From contig NZ_CP151943.1 of assembly GCF_038592905.1 (NCBI RefSeq), forward strand, positions 1,676,501-1,740,500: a stretch of DNA of 64,000 nucleotides, read 5' to 3'. Both the position numbers and the translations under genes were made by a program. Shown piece after piece: positions 36,601 to 46,734 of the stretch. Within the stretch, counting starts at the first letter, position 1. Every line of letters begins with the position of its first letter. This DNA is from Neobacillus sp. FSL H8-0543 (GTDB taxonomy: Bacteria; Bacillota; Bacilli; Bacillales; Cytobacillaceae). The notes beneath the pieces are model-generated. The model saw only the letters and a program-made list of their open reading frames with translations. It was not told the origin of the DNA and did no database searches.

Positions 36601-39600
36601 TTATTTAACCCAAACTCCGTTACGATCAAGTTTACTTCCATCAACGATGGTATTATAAGCCATACTACCATCGGATTTTAGATAGTACCAGTTTTTGCCC
36701 AATTGGAGCCAGCCTGTTTTCATCACTCCATTAGCATTTAGGTAGTACCATGCTCCTCCGAGGCTGAGCCAACCTGTCTTCATAGCTCCACTCTCATTTA
36801 AGTAGTACCATGTGCCACCAAGGCTGAGCCAACCTGTCTTCATAGCTCCACTCCCATTTAAGTAGTACCATGTTCCACCGAGGCTGAGCCAACCCGTCTT
36901 CATAGCTCCACTCCCATTTAAGTAGTACCATGTTCCTCCAAGGCTGAGCCAACCTGTCTTCATAGCTCCACTCTCATTTAAGTAGTACCATGTTCCACCG
37001 AGATTGAGCCAACCCGTCTTCATGATTCCAGCCTCATCCATGTAATACCATGTATTTGCAGGTTGAATCCACCCTGTTTTCTTTACTCCCGTAATCAGAT
37101 CATAGTAGTACCAGTTGCCATTTTCATTTACCCATCCAGACTTAACATTTTCAACAACTGTTATTTTTCTATTACTGGTTGTCGTATTTCCAGATGAATC
37201 GATAACTTTATATGTGATTGTGTAGACACCGCTTTGGTTTGCATTCACCTCTCCTGTTACGATCACAACACTAGTCAAATCACCATCTACATTATCATGT
37301 GCCGTGACGCCAGCTTTTGCATCAAAAGTGGAACCACTATATATTGTATTATCTTCCACTCCTACAATAATCGGTTTGATGTCATCAATCACGGTAATCT
37401 TTCTTTCTAGACCAGTCGAATTTCCAGCTTGGTCTGTTACGGTGTACGTTAACGTATAGACCATTGGTTTCGTGTTGTCCACTGTTCCACTTACCTGAAT
37501 ACTTGCGGTAAGATCTCCATCTACGTTATCCCAAGCTGTAATGTCAGCTAATTCATTAAAGGTTTCACCAATTTTGAGCGTCTTGTCCGTCGCCCCTAGA
37601 ATCGATGGTTTCTCCCTATCAATTACGTTTATGGTTATCGTATATTCCTTTTTTGTTCCATCCTCGGATGTGGAAATTAACGTAAATTGATTCTCACCTA
37701 CTACTAGGTCCTTGTAACCAGTCCCCGCTACTTTTGCGAAAGGATCTTCCGCTAAGGCATTGACATAAATATTCATTACTGAACTCGGAACTTCTAATTC
37801 ATATACGAAAATGTCCGTTGAAAAACTTGGCGTTAACGGATAGACCTTACTTTCCTTCTCAGCACTCAAAGTTATCGTAGAAAGATTGGCATTAGCTGGA
37901 TCGCTAAGATAAAAGAGCTTATCCTTTGAAAAAACAGTAGTATTCCCTGCCAAATCTTCAATCCCTGTCAATTCGCCAGCTACAAATCCATTTTGACCAG
38001 CCTTTATCTCATAGTACAGCTCATAGCTTTTTCCACTGCCGCCCGCTACTGCGGTCATTGGGTATTCCTCGTTATCGATTCCACCAGTCAATTTAAGCTT
38101 TACACCTGGCAAAATCTGCTCACTGAATTCAACAGTAATATGCGCGTAATCACCGCTGCGATACACTTTTTCAGCTGATTCGATCGATAGAACGGTTGGA
38201 ATTATCCCATCCGTTTGAAGGATATTATCTTTTGAAAAAGAGTTCACATTTCCCGCCAGGTCTTCTATACCTGTTATTACCGCATTGACCGAGCCAAAAT
38301 CACCATCTTTTACCGTGTATTCATAGGTAAATTCCATTCCATTGCTGCCTTCAACTTCTGTCATTAACACTGGCTCATTACTTGCACTACCAACTAATGT
38401 TAATGAAATACCTGGTTTTACCGGCTCACTGATTGAAGCCTGAATCACGATCTTATCGCCTAATTTACTCCTGCTTGGTGTTGCTTCTATCCTCGTTACA
38501 TATGGCAGGATTCCGTCAATTTCAAAAAGATTACTATAATTGTAGTCTTGAAATAACTCATTGTTGACATTAAATACTTCAGTAATACGGGCATTGATTT
38601 GTCCGCTGCTTCCATAAGGGACAGTATAGGTATACGTGAAACTACGACCATCACTTTCTGGCATCTCCGTCATAGCACGCGGCTCTAGAACAGCTCCGCC
38701 ATCGCCATCAAGTGACAGCTTAACACCCGCTTTTACACTTTCCGTGAAGTTTGCCGTAATGACAATCTTGTCGCCCGCTTTTCCTTTTGACTTTGAGGCT
38801 GTCAACGAATGAATTGGCGTAGTTCTAATATTTTTTGTAAAAACACTTTCTTCAGTATAGCTATCATAACGATTTCCATCTTCTGTACTTACGTTTGATA
38901 TCGTTGCATTCACACTTCCTAAGTTATAGTTATTTGGAACTGTATATTGAAGCAAATATTTTGTGCCATTGCTTCCAGCTACCTCTGTCATCGTGGCCTC
39001 TTCTAATTCAACAGCACCATCAAGTGACAGTTTTATATCGGAAGTAACTCGTTGAAAAAATGTTGCAGTCAGGGTAATTTTATCTCCAGACTGTGTTTCT
39101 GATTTTGTCGATGTAATCGATTTTAAAGGGATAACCTGAAAAGTATTTTGCTTTGAAAGTGCATTACCATAAAGGTCTAATATTCCCGGAAAAGAAATAT
39201 GAACCTGTCCAAACGATTCTTCATTAATAAGATAAGACATCGTGTGTTCATTTTCACTATTTACATCCATCAACCCTTCAAACGAAATAGCACCATTTAA
39301 TTTAAATTGTTCCGTTTCTACCTTGAAAAAATCACTATCTTTTAAGGTGATTTTAACGGTATCAGATGGTTTTACAACCTTTTTCTCTACTGAAACAAGG
39401 TCAAAAGCCTGACCTTTCCAACTCGTTGAAACGACCGTACCATCATTTTTTAAACCTACGGTATGCGCGCTGCCTGCTGTTATAGCTACGATGTCCTGCC
39501 ATTGGCTTGTATGAAGCTGTCCAAAATCATTTGAGCCTACGGCAAGGACGGTGCCATCACTTTTTAAACCTACAGTAAATGCATGTCCTGTAGCTATCGC

Positions 39601-41091
39601 AATGATATCTTTCCAATCACTAACGTTTGTTTGTCCAGAACTATTATTTCCAACTGCGACTACCGTTCCATCGCTTTTTAAGCCAACAGTATGGGAACCT
39701 CCAGCAGAAATTGAACGAATATCATGCCAATCTTGAACCTGTAATTGTCCAAAATAGTTTTCACCAGCTCCAACTACTGTTCCTCCCGTTTTTAAACCAA
39801 CGGTATGAGTAGCACCAACAGAGATGTCGGCAATGTCATTCCAACCAGTAACCTTTGATTGGGCAGAACCTTTATAGCCGACTGCCACCACGGTTCCATC
39901 ATTTTTCACGCCTACTGTGAATCCGTCTCCAACTGCTACGTCATTAATACCAAGCCAACCACTTACATTTGCTTCCCCATTCCCGTTATTCCCTGCCGCG
40001 ACAACGGTTCCATCGCTTTTCAAGCCAATGCTATGAGAACGACCAGTGGAAGTGGCAACGATATCGGACCAATCAGATACATAGTTTTTTCCGCTACCAT
40101 TATCACCAATTCCAACCACCGTGCCATTCTCTTTTACACCCAATATATTTTTCTCACCAGCCGAAATGGCAGTGATATCTTTCCAATCACTTAAATTCAT
40201 TTGAGCACCAGAACTATCTCCTACTGCTATCACGGCACCATCGCTTTTTAAGCCCACGGTATGCGCACCCACTGCAGAAAGTGCAATGATATTTTTCCAG
40301 CCGCTAACATCAATTTGTCCAGAATGATTCCACCCTGTACCCACAACTGTTCCATCACTTTTTAAGCCTACCAAATGATAGTCACCTGAAGAAATCGCAA
40401 TGATATTCTCCCAACCACTAACATCTAGGCTTGTATCAGTAGTAACGACGGTTCCATCGTTTTTTAATCCTGCAACATGGCTATTTCCTACCGATATTGC
40501 TACAATATTTGACCAATTAACAACCGCAGAATATCCACTTGGATACATTCCACTCGCGACAACCGTTCCATCACTTTTTAAACCCGCAGAATGGAACATA
40601 CCGGCAGAAACGGCGACGATATCCTTCCAGTCGCTTACATTTCCTGGCCCTCCCGCAGAGATAACGGAACCATCACCTTTTAGTCCTAATACAGAACTAT
40701 CTGCTGCCGAAATGGCAACTAAATTTGCCCAATTGGCAATCGTTTCTTGTCCTTCCCACGAACCGCCATCAACCACAGCAGTTCCATCCTTTTTTAATCC
40801 AACAGTATAATAACTTCCTGACGCTATCGAGACGATATTCTTCCAATTGCTAACATTCGTTTCATACATTCCTGTTTCAATAACCGTTCCATCTACTTGT
40901 AAAATAGAGGTACGAGAATTCTCACCCGCCACAATCCCCTCAAACCTTTTCGCATCTTCTCTCGTTAATAAACCCGCTGCGTCGGCGGACTTAATGTTTT
41001 CAAATTTACTCTGAAACATCGCAGCCGGCAAGAAATTTAAAACTAGTGAGATGATTAACGCCAAACCTATTGCCCTATTAAACTTTCTCAT
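36601..41091 (-). CDS. Giant surface protein: RCC1 repeats, Ig-like domains, choline-binding repeats
   Basis: 1,496 residues from ATG 41091 (GAGGGG seven bases before). Order: signal peptide (1 to about 38, ending KSADAAG); about 14 RCC1-like beta-propeller repeats to about residue 545 (consensus W-x-x-I-V/I-A-I-S-x-G-x-x-H-x-x-G-L-K-x-D-G-T-V); four Ig-like modules of the GDKIVITA/GVKLSLDG type; a cadherin-like beta-sandwich (ANLSTITLSAEKESKVYPL); two DUF5011 domains (DNVDGDLTASIQVSGTVDN and a near copy); eight 20-residue choline-binding-type repeats (GWLSLGGTWYYLNGSGAMKT). The last would hold it to wall polymers. Likely an adhesin; the propeller could bind host proteins or glycans. It stands alone with its own terminator. 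Confidence 0.88.
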   Translation of the reverse strand: MRKFNRAIGLALIISLVLNFLPAAMFQSKFENIKSADAAGLLTREDAKRFEGIVAGENSRTSILQVDGTVIETGMYETNVSNWKNIVSIASGSYYTVGLKKDGTAVVDGGSWEGQETIANWANLVAISAADSSVLGLKGDGSVISAGGPGNVSDWKDIVAVSAGMFHSAGLKSDGTVVASGMYPSGYSAVVNWSNIVAISVGNSHVAGLKNDGTVVTTDTSLDVSGWENIIAISSGDYHLVGLKSDGTVVGTGWNHSGQIDVSGWKNIIALSAVGAHTVGLKSDGAVIAVGDSSGAQMNLSDWKDITAISAGEKNILGVKENGTVVGIGDNGSGKNYVSDWSDIVATSTGRSHSIGLKSDGTVVAAGNNGNGEANVSGWLGINDVAVGDGFTVGVKNDGTVVAVGYKGSAQSKVTGWNDIADISVGATHTVGLKTGGTVVGAGENYFGQLQVQDWHDIRSISAGGSHTVGLKSDGTVVAVGNNSSGQTNVSDWKDIIAIATGHAFTVGLKSDGTVLAVGSNDFGQLHTSQWQDIVAITAGSAHTVGLKNDGTVVSTSWKGQAFDLVSVEKKVVKPSDTVKITLKDSDFFKVETEQFKLNGAISFEGLMDVNSENEHTMSYLINEESFGQVHISFPGILDLYGNALSKQNTFQVIPLKSITSTKSETQSGDKITLTATFFQRVTSDIKLSLDGAVELEEATMTEVAGSNGTKYLLQYTVPNNYNLGSVNATISNVSTEDGNRYDSYTEESVFTKNIRTTPIHSLTASKSKGKAGDKIVITANFTESVKAGVKLSLDGDGGAVLEPRAMTEMPESDGRSFTYTYTVPYGSSGQINARITEVFNVNNELFQDYNYSNLFEIDGILPYVTRIEATPSRSKLGDKIVIQASISEPVKPGISLTLVGSASNEPVLMTEVEGSNGMEFTYEYTVKDGDFGSVNAVITGIEDLAGNVNSFSKDNILQTDGIIPTVLSIESAEKVYRSGDYAHITVEFSEQILPGVKLKLTGGIDNEEYPMTAVAGGSGKSYELYYEIKAGQNGFVAGELTGIEDLAGNTTVFSKDKLFYLSDPANANLSTITLSAEKESKVYPLTPSFSTDIFVYELEVPSSVMNIYVNALAEDPFAKVAGTGYKDLVVGENQFTLISTSEDGTKKEYTITINVIDREKPSILGATDKTLKIGETFNELADITAWDNVDGDLTASIQVSGTVDNTKPMVYTLTYTVTDQAGNSTGLERKITVIDDIKPIIVGVEDNTIYSGSTFDAKAGVTAHDNVDGDLTSVVIVTGEVNANQSGVYTITYKVIDSSGNTTTSNRKITVVENVKSGWVNENGNWYYYDLITGVKKTGWIQPANTWYYMDEAGIMKTGWLNLGGTWYYLNESGAMKTGWLSLGGTWYYLNGSGAMKTGWLSLGGTWYYLNGSGAMKTGWLSLGGTWYYLNESGAMKTGWLSLGGAWYYLNANGVMKTGWLQLGKNWYYLKSDGSMAYNTIVDGSKLDRNGVWVK
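36690..37135. repeat. 60-bp tandem coding repeats (choline-binding motif)
   Basis: Eight 60-bp units encoding GW...WYY...G.M.T repeats. The central four units are almost identical at DNA level, a sign of recent duplication or gene conversion. Confidence 0.9.
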
Positions 41092-41209
41092 TAACATACC
41101 CCTCTTTATTGTAAAATCATTGTTACCTAATTGTAACATGCCTTAATTTACTAGAATCGCTGAAGATTTTTACTTAATTTGAAGGAATTTCCTAGATTGC
41201 TAAAAATTT

Positions 41210-41244
41210 AAAGACACCATCCAATTTTTCTGGATGGTGTCTTT
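41210..41244 (-). terminator. Terminator of DoxX gene 2
   Basis: Perfect 14-bp stem AAAGACACCATCCA, seven-base loop; T-rich on both sides. Confidence 0.9.
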
Positions 41245-41262
41245 AGTTTGAGCCTTTGTCTG

Positions 41263-41772
41263 TTATGCAGCTGCATTATTCTTATTTGTGTATTTCTTAA
41301 CTGTTCTACGGATGAATGGAACCACCCAGCGATCTAAACCAATCCGTCCTGCGTTGTAGCCTGCTGTTAAGATGATGAAGCCTAAGAAGATGTCTGTGGG
41401 GTTATGAGAAACCGTTCCTGCTAAGAAGAAACTGAAGTTCATCACGAGTCCAAAGAACATTGCTGCTGTTGTTAAGCAACCAAGAAGTAATCCTAAACCG
41501 ATTAACGCTTCGCCCCAAGGGACTAGGAAGTTGAATAATTCAATGTTTGGTAAGGCAAAGTTTTCTAGGAAGCTAACGTACCAGCCGTAAACCATGCTGC
41601 CATCCGGACCTTTAACGGGGTTTGCAACAGCATTTGCTAAATAGCCTGAAGCATCAAAACCATCTACAATTTTGTGATAACCGGCTGTCAGCCACGCGTA
41701 GCCAAGGTACAAACGAATAGCAGTTAAAATAGCAGCAGAGATTTTATTTTCCCTTAAAAAATTTATAAACAT
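41263..41772 (-). CDS. DoxX family membrane protein, paralogue 2
   Basis: 169 residues with four hydrophobic segments, nearly the same protein as the one at 31674-32186. Differences cluster around residues 29-42 (YHKIVDGFDASGY versus GLGKLTGGGFDAS). The start codon context (GGCGGAATGACTTATG) and about 130 bp upstream are conserved between the copies, so gene and promoter were duplicated together. Function in redox or quinone metabolism is only a family-level guess. Confidence 0.85.
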   Translation of the reverse strand: MFINFLRENKISAAILTAIRLYLGYAWLTAGYHKIVDGFDASGYLANAVANPVKGPDGSMVYGWYVSFLENFALPNIELFNFLVPWGEALIGLGLLLGCLTTAAMFFGLVMNFSFFLAGTVSHNPTDIFLGFIILTAGYNAGRIGLDRWVVPFIRRTVKKYTNKNNAAA

Positions 41773-41834
41773 AAGTCATTCCGCCTTTCAAAATTTGTTT
41801 GTTCTTTATACTTATAATATATTGTATTCCAAAC

Positions 41835-41860
41835 ATTAATACTATGAAGATAGTGTTAAT
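41835..41860. promoter_or_regulatory. Palindromic operator candidate before DoxX gene 2
   Basis: ATTAATACTAT-GAAG-ATAGTGTTAAT (26 bp, arms of 11 with one mismatch, written here with its loop separated). It is just upstream of a minus-strand TTGGAA-N16-TATAAA-like promoter. Confidence 0.55.
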
Positions 41861-41950
41861 TTCACAGTTTGTTAGAAATGTTTTGACTAATGTATGAACA
41901 GCATGGAAAATGCCGAGCTGCTGGGGATTTTCGAACAATTCTAAGCAAAA

Positions 41951-41986
41951 AAAAGAATGCACAGAGCTACCTCTGTGCATTCTTTT
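41951..41986. terminator. Bidirectional terminator after the GH20 gene
   Basis: AAAAGAATGCACAGAG and its complement, four-base loop, with A and T runs outside. Confidence 0.88.
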
Positions 41987-42130
41987 AACCATAATACCAA
42001 TCATACAAATGGAATCGGCTGCTTTGCTGCTATCATTAAGCTTTTGTAGCGGTGTTCAGAAGGTTGCCTGAAACATTTGAGTGGCTGCCGGATTCTCGGT
42101 TTTTTGCGGCTCAGTTGGCTTTCGGCCACA

Positions 42131-45100
42131 CTACTTAGCTTTTACTTTCACTGAAGCCGTTTTCACATAATCCCCAAATCCACCAACGGTTAATGTGAAG
42201 GTAATCGTGTATTTACCAGGTGTATTGGCATCAAAGTCACCTTTATCAATCACAACTGAGCTTGTTGCATCTTTTCTTTCGGAGTCTTTCGCTACCACGA
42301 TTAAGGACACTAGATCAAGCTTATCTCCTGGAGAAATCGTCGCATTTTTGACAGCTAAAACTGGTTTTTTCAGCTTTTCCGGGTCGGTAGCTTTCTCTTT
42401 AACAGTTACCGTTGCGGTTTTTACTATATCTTCATAGCCTTCTGCCTTCAATGTGAAGGTGATCATATATGTTCCTGGTTTAGTCGCATCAAAGTTGCCT
42501 TCATCGATTTCAACGGATGCTGTGGCATCATTACCCCTGGAGTCCTTCGCTTCGGTAATAAGCGAGGTTAAATCCAGTTCATCTCCGGCGATGATTGTTG
42601 CGTCCTTCACTATCAGAATTGGCTCAACAAGCTGTTCTTCCACTTTCTTATGCAAAGAAAATTCTGCTGCACTAGCAAATCCGCCCATTCCATTTTCAAC
42701 AATGAACCGAACATACTTGGCTGAAACACCAATTAAATCAATGGTTTTTATATTCGCATCATTTCCCCAGGAACCAGCAGTCACATCTGAATAATTTTGA
42801 CCATCGGTACTTACTTGAACGCGATAGTTTAAAATGTTGCCATTCTGTCCACCCGCTTGTCTTGGAGTATAGACAAATTTGCTTAGGGTGGTTTCCTCAG
42901 CAAGCTCCATGTTTACTTCATACGGGAGCGGTGGGTTTTTGCTCCACTTGGAGTGCCAGATCGTACCTGTATTTCCGTCAAATGCGAGCCCAATCGGCCC
43001 TTCCACTTTCGTATCTCCTTGAACAGTTTCTTCACTCGTAGCAGAAATGTTCATGGTGCCAGGATCAATCCTAGTTGGATCGATATATTTTCCTTTTACG
43101 ATAGTTAATGTAGAAATAACCCCATTAACAGAATTCGTTGCACTGCCGATTCTTTCAAGCGGTAATACCAATGTGTTATAAGGCATCCTCGTATCAGCAG
43201 TAAGCGGGATTTCTTCGCCATTGACAAATAATCTAGTTTTCTCTAATTCTGTCACAAAAGTGAGCGTTGTCTTTTTGCCAGCTGTCAGCTTGTAATCAAA
43301 GGAATAGGAACGGCCTGCATAATCGTAACCTACATAGCCATCCTTATTTAAAGCATAAATAGTTGCATAGGTTTTATTCGGACCCGCATAGCTCTCTTCT
43401 GCCAAAATTTGCGGACCATTCGTATCCTTCAAGGTTAAGGTCACATTCATAACCGCATTCGGGCCTAGATTTTCCAAGCCAGTCGTAACATAGCTTTCCG
43501 AATCGTTTAATTGAAGCCCTTTGCCTGCAACAACATCGGCATTAACCTTTTCTTCTACGTCATAGCCATTGCCACTATTGTCCTGCAGCCCTTTTGTAAA
43601 ATTATAATCAATCACCGTTGAATCAACTGTTGCTACATCAAACTTTGGATTCGTTGTTGGAGCAAATCCTGTTTTCTTTGCTGTCTCATTGAATTCAGCA
43701 AAGGTCACACCTGATGTATCGCTGCCCCAGTTCTTTTGGGCAATAGCAGGAATCGCATCAAACACGCGGTCAAACATATCATATGGGGTAATACCATTTT
43801 CAAGTTTACCAACCTTATCATTCCATAAAGCAAACATACCTCCCAAGAATTGAGGATTTGATTCGTTGACAACGGTGCCATTGGAAAACTTATTTGGTTG
43901 ATAGCTGTTATATATGGTTTGCGAATTTAAGCGATCCCTATAGTAGCCCGCTCTTGGGACCATATAAACTTGGCCGTCATCAATGTTAATGATATCAAAG
44001 CCTTGGTTTAGCATTTGTTGCGGGTTCGCCCATCCTGTATTCCAAACCTGTAATTGAACATCTTTAGAGGTAACTGGTGTCGTCCCGGTTTTATTTGAAA
44101 GGCTTCCCCATAGTCGTACAGTTCGTTGTTTTTCGTCGCGAACAAATTTCAACATATTATCGACATAGGCACGATAGGCTTCCGCACCTCCATAATACTC
44201 ATCGCTTCCAATATGAATAGGAGCGTCTTTAAATACAGGGCTATCACCATCCAAATACTCATTATAAATCGATTTAATGAACGGCAGCGTATCTGGATGC
44301 GATAAATCAAGCATGGCTGCTGCTTCTTCAGGTGGTTTACCGTTTACAATTTGACCTTTATAGTAAAGATCAGGTCTTACCTTCACCATGGACAAGGCAT
44401 GTCCAGGTGTATCAAACTCTGGAACAATATCGATCCCATAATCTCCAGCATCCGTGATGAATCGATTAAATTCCTGCTTGGTATAATAACCATCTTGAGA
44501 TGTCAAAGGAACCCCATTCTCTCCAACAATATTGGACTCCAATCTGAAGCCGGCATAGGCATTATCGATGGCATCGTCAATCGAGTTAAATAAATGCATT
44601 TCTAATTCATTGTCATTTAAATGAACCTGGAAATCATTCAATTTGTAGTAACTCATGTTTTTGACATATTCATAGAGATAATCGAGATCAGTAAACTTAC
44701 GGCCGACATCGAGCATAAAGCCTCGAATTTTGAATTTCGGATAATCCCTTACCAATCCATTTGGTATCAAATTTCCGTCATTTAGTTTCAACAGTTGAAG
44801 TAATGTTCTTGTCGCATAAAATGCACCTGTATACTCTTCTGCTGTCACAACGATATTACCGTTCTGAATTTCAATCCCATATCCTTCTTCACCGTACACA
44901 CCTTCTGCATCCTTTTTGAAAATGATCGCATTGGTGTCTTTCGATTCAATCGAGAGATGCAATCCCTCCATGTCAATCAGATCCTGTTGGAATAGTTTAG
45001 CTGCCTTTTGGAAGGCTGGTTCTTGAACCACAATAGCAGTTGAAGCATCAACGACCTTGAATCCTTCTAGTCCATACCATTCTTGAAGAGCAGGGATTAC

Positions 45101-46384
45101 GATTGGCTTTTCATTTTCCCCCTCATCTTCATGTGCCCCAGCTACGGAAACGGTAAATTCCTTTGACTCCGTGCTTTTATTTGTTTTTGTTAACTTCAGA
45201 GTTACCTTTACATTTTTATCCGTTAACGGCCTAAATACATTACCCTCCAGGTCAATGACGGGTAAAGCATTACTTCCCACAATGGCGATTTCTCCATTTG
45301 TTGCTTGTGGTAGGTTAAGTTTGCCTGTTTCATCATTTACTGGCAGGGACGTAATTTGTTCAAGTGAGGTAATTTCCCCCGGTATTTCATTTTTATGGAT
45401 GGAGAATACTTCTACTTCGTTAATACCAATATTTGGCCAGTTTATCGTACCGCCATCATATTGGGTAATTTCCAATTTTAAATACCGGGCATTTACCGGA
45501 CTTGGAACGGTTAACTGTTGACGTTGGTTATCAAACTTTTGCGTCTGTCGATAGAAAGGTAAATATTGCGTGCCGTCCTCTGAATACGTCAAATTAAAGG
45601 CAATAATATTAGTTCTTTCCCAGTTAATGATGACTGACTGCACTTGAGTTAATGCATTCAGGTCAATAGTCAAGGTTCTTGCCACATTATCACCCCTGTC
45701 GGTGGACCAGCGGGTATTCATGTTTCCATCAACAGTGTTTCCGGGAACAAAGGTACTACCTGCTTCCGTATTTGAAGCTGTTGCGGTTTTTCCAACTGCA
45801 ACATTATCGGTTCCAACAACCACTGGAATTAAGCTTTCTAAAACCTCAAATTCAAAAACGGAGACAGTTGCCCAGTCCACGTCCTTTTCTATATTAGGAG
45901 AATTTGAGACAAAATCTGTGATGACCAATCTTACTATTTTAGCTGTTTCAGCATTTGCCAGCTTAATCGTTTCAATCCATTGGTTTTTATTAGCAGTAGA
46001 GTTATAGACTGTTTTAAAACTTGTACCATCATTGGAGACTTGGATGGAATAAGCATTGACATTTTTTCTTTCCCAATGGATTTTAAAGCCTTGAAAGGTT
46101 TTTACTTCAGGATATTCCACTTGAAGCCATTTTGGGTTTTCCTTTGAGGCCAAGCCCAAAGTGCTCGCCCATCTGGAGTCCTTATTTGTATACCGATCAT
46201 ATTTTCCATCGAAGGCTTTTTCCGGGCCAAAGGAAGCGGTCTCCGAGCCGGACGACGTATAGATTGGTTCAGTGGCTGCTATCGCACCAGCCGATAGCCC
46301 TGTTAAAAATGTGGGCAAAATTAATAGAATCGTAAGAAGTATAATTGTTGATCTTCTAAATAATCTCTTTGATAAATAACTCAA
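42131..46384 (-). CDS. Secreted GH20 beta-N-acetylhexosaminidase, multidomain
   Basis: 1,417 residues from TTG 46384 (GGAGG eight bases before). Order: signal peptide (1 to about 37); two discoidin/CBM32-type domains (about 38-180 and 190-335); linker Ig-like module; GH20b domain (about 435-550); GH20 barrel (about 555-900) starting KIRGFMLDVGRKF with the catalytic pair Asp728-Glu729 in HIGSDEYYG; a LamG-like domain (about 960-1105); a third CBM32-like domain (about 1115-1250); two Ig-like modules (VKDATIIAGDELDLTSL and VKNATISPGDKLDLVSL). It removes terminal GlcNAc/GalNAc, or lacto-N-biose, from host glycans outside the cell. No LPxTG signal. Neighbour to GH101, with which it shares the Ig-like module type. 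Confidence 0.9.
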   Translation of the reverse strand: MSYLSKRLFRRSTIILLTILLILPTFLTGLSAGAIAATEPIYTSSGSETASFGPEKAFDGKYDRYTNKDSRWASTLGLASKENPKWLQVEYPEVKTFQGFKIHWERKNVNAYSIQVSNDGTSFKTVYNSTANKNQWIETIKLANAETAKIVRLVITDFVSNSPNIEKDVDWATVSVFEFEVLESLIPVVVGTDNVAVGKTATASNTEAGSTFVPGNTVDGNMNTRWSTDRGDNVARTLTIDLNALTQVQSVIINWERTNIIAFNLTYSEDGTQYLPFYRQTQKFDNQRQQLTVPSPVNARYLKLEITQYDGGTINWPNIGINEVEVFSIHKNEIPGEITSLEQITSLPVNDETGKLNLPQATNGEIAIVGSNALPVIDLEGNVFRPLTDKNVKVTLKLTKTNKSTESKEFTVSVAGAHEDEGENEKPIVIPALQEWYGLEGFKVVDASTAIVVQEPAFQKAAKLFQQDLIDMEGLHLSIESKDTNAIIFKKDAEGVYGEEGYGIEIQNGNIVVTAEEYTGAFYATRTLLQLLKLNDGNLIPNGLVRDYPKFKIRGFMLDVGRKFTDLDYLYEYVKNMSYYKLNDFQVHLNDNELEMHLFNSIDDAIDNAYAGFRLESNIVGENGVPLTSQDGYYTKQEFNRFITDAGDYGIDIVPEFDTPGHALSMVKVRPDLYYKGQIVNGKPPEEAAAMLDLSHPDTLPFIKSIYNEYLDGDSPVFKDAPIHIGSDEYYGGAEAYRAYVDNMLKFVRDEKQRTVRLWGSLSNKTGTTPVTSKDVQLQVWNTGWANPQQMLNQGFDIINIDDGQVYMVPRAGYYRDRLNSQTIYNSYQPNKFSNGTVVNESNPQFLGGMFALWNDKVGKLENGITPYDMFDRVFDAIPAIAQKNWGSDTSGVTFAEFNETAKKTGFAPTTNPKFDVATVDSTVIDYNFTKGLQDNSGNGYDVEEKVNADVVAGKGLQLNDSESYVTTGLENLGPNAVMNVTLTLKDTNGPQILAEESYAGPNKTYATIYALNKDGYVGYDYAGRSYSFDYKLTAGKKTTLTFVTELEKTRLFVNGEEIPLTADTRMPYNTLVLPLERIGSATNSVNGVISTLTIVKGKYIDPTRIDPGTMNISATSEETVQGDTKVEGPIGLAFDGNTGTIWHSKWSKNPPLPYEVNMELAEETTLSKFVYTPRQAGGQNGNILNYRVQVSTDGQNYSDVTAGSWGNDANIKTIDLIGVSAKYVRFIVENGMGGFASAAEFSLHKKVEEQLVEPILIVKDATIIAGDELDLTSLITEAKDSRGNDATASVEIDEGNFDATKPGTYMITFTLKAEGYEDIVKTATVTVKEKATDPEKLKKPVLAVKNATISPGDKLDLVSLIVVAKDSERKDATSSVVIDKGDFDANTPGKYTITFTLTVGGFGDYVKTASVKVKAK

Positions 46385-46562
46385 ATCAGTTTCCTCCTCT
46401 TAATATCGCGCCTACTGTTTCACCTTGTTGGATGGTAAACTAATCAAAACCTGCCTGACTCTATCACTCCTTCTTGTGAAGTTTTTATATAAAATATATA
46501 AAACCCGAAATTGAACGGCCTGCTTCCATTGGCGGCTTCAAGACACCGCTTTCATTAGATAA

Positions 46563-46618
46563 TAAAAAAAGCATAGAGGTACCGCGGGTCAAATGACCCA
46601 TCCAGTCACCACTATGCC
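46563..46618 (-). terminator. Terminator or leader attenuator upstream of GH20
   Basis: Minus-strand GGCATAGTGGT...ACCTCTATGC outer stem with an inner GGGTC/GACCC stem, followed by TTTTTTTATT. It lies about 180 bp before the GH20 start. Confidence 0.75.
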
Positions 46619-46734
46619 TGATCGAATCAGTAACATATGATCTAATATAATTACATGAATATTGCGTCTATTCCACATTATATCATATTTCAAATTATTT
46701 TGATAATACATGATATACTTTTTTAACTCCGAAA

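Larger units (their letters stand above)
41773..42130. other. DoxX 2 upstream region and hairpin, 358 bp
   Basis: First 130 bp repeats the DoxX 1 upstream region. Then a 16-bp hairpin (41951-41986) that would end transcription of the GH20 gene. An 86-codon frame across this stretch has no support. Confidence 0.6.

Noticed and set aside
41744..42004. 86-codon minus-strand frame between GH20 and DoxX gene 2
   Set aside because: Runs through a terminator and the conserved DoxX upstream region; no start site of its own.
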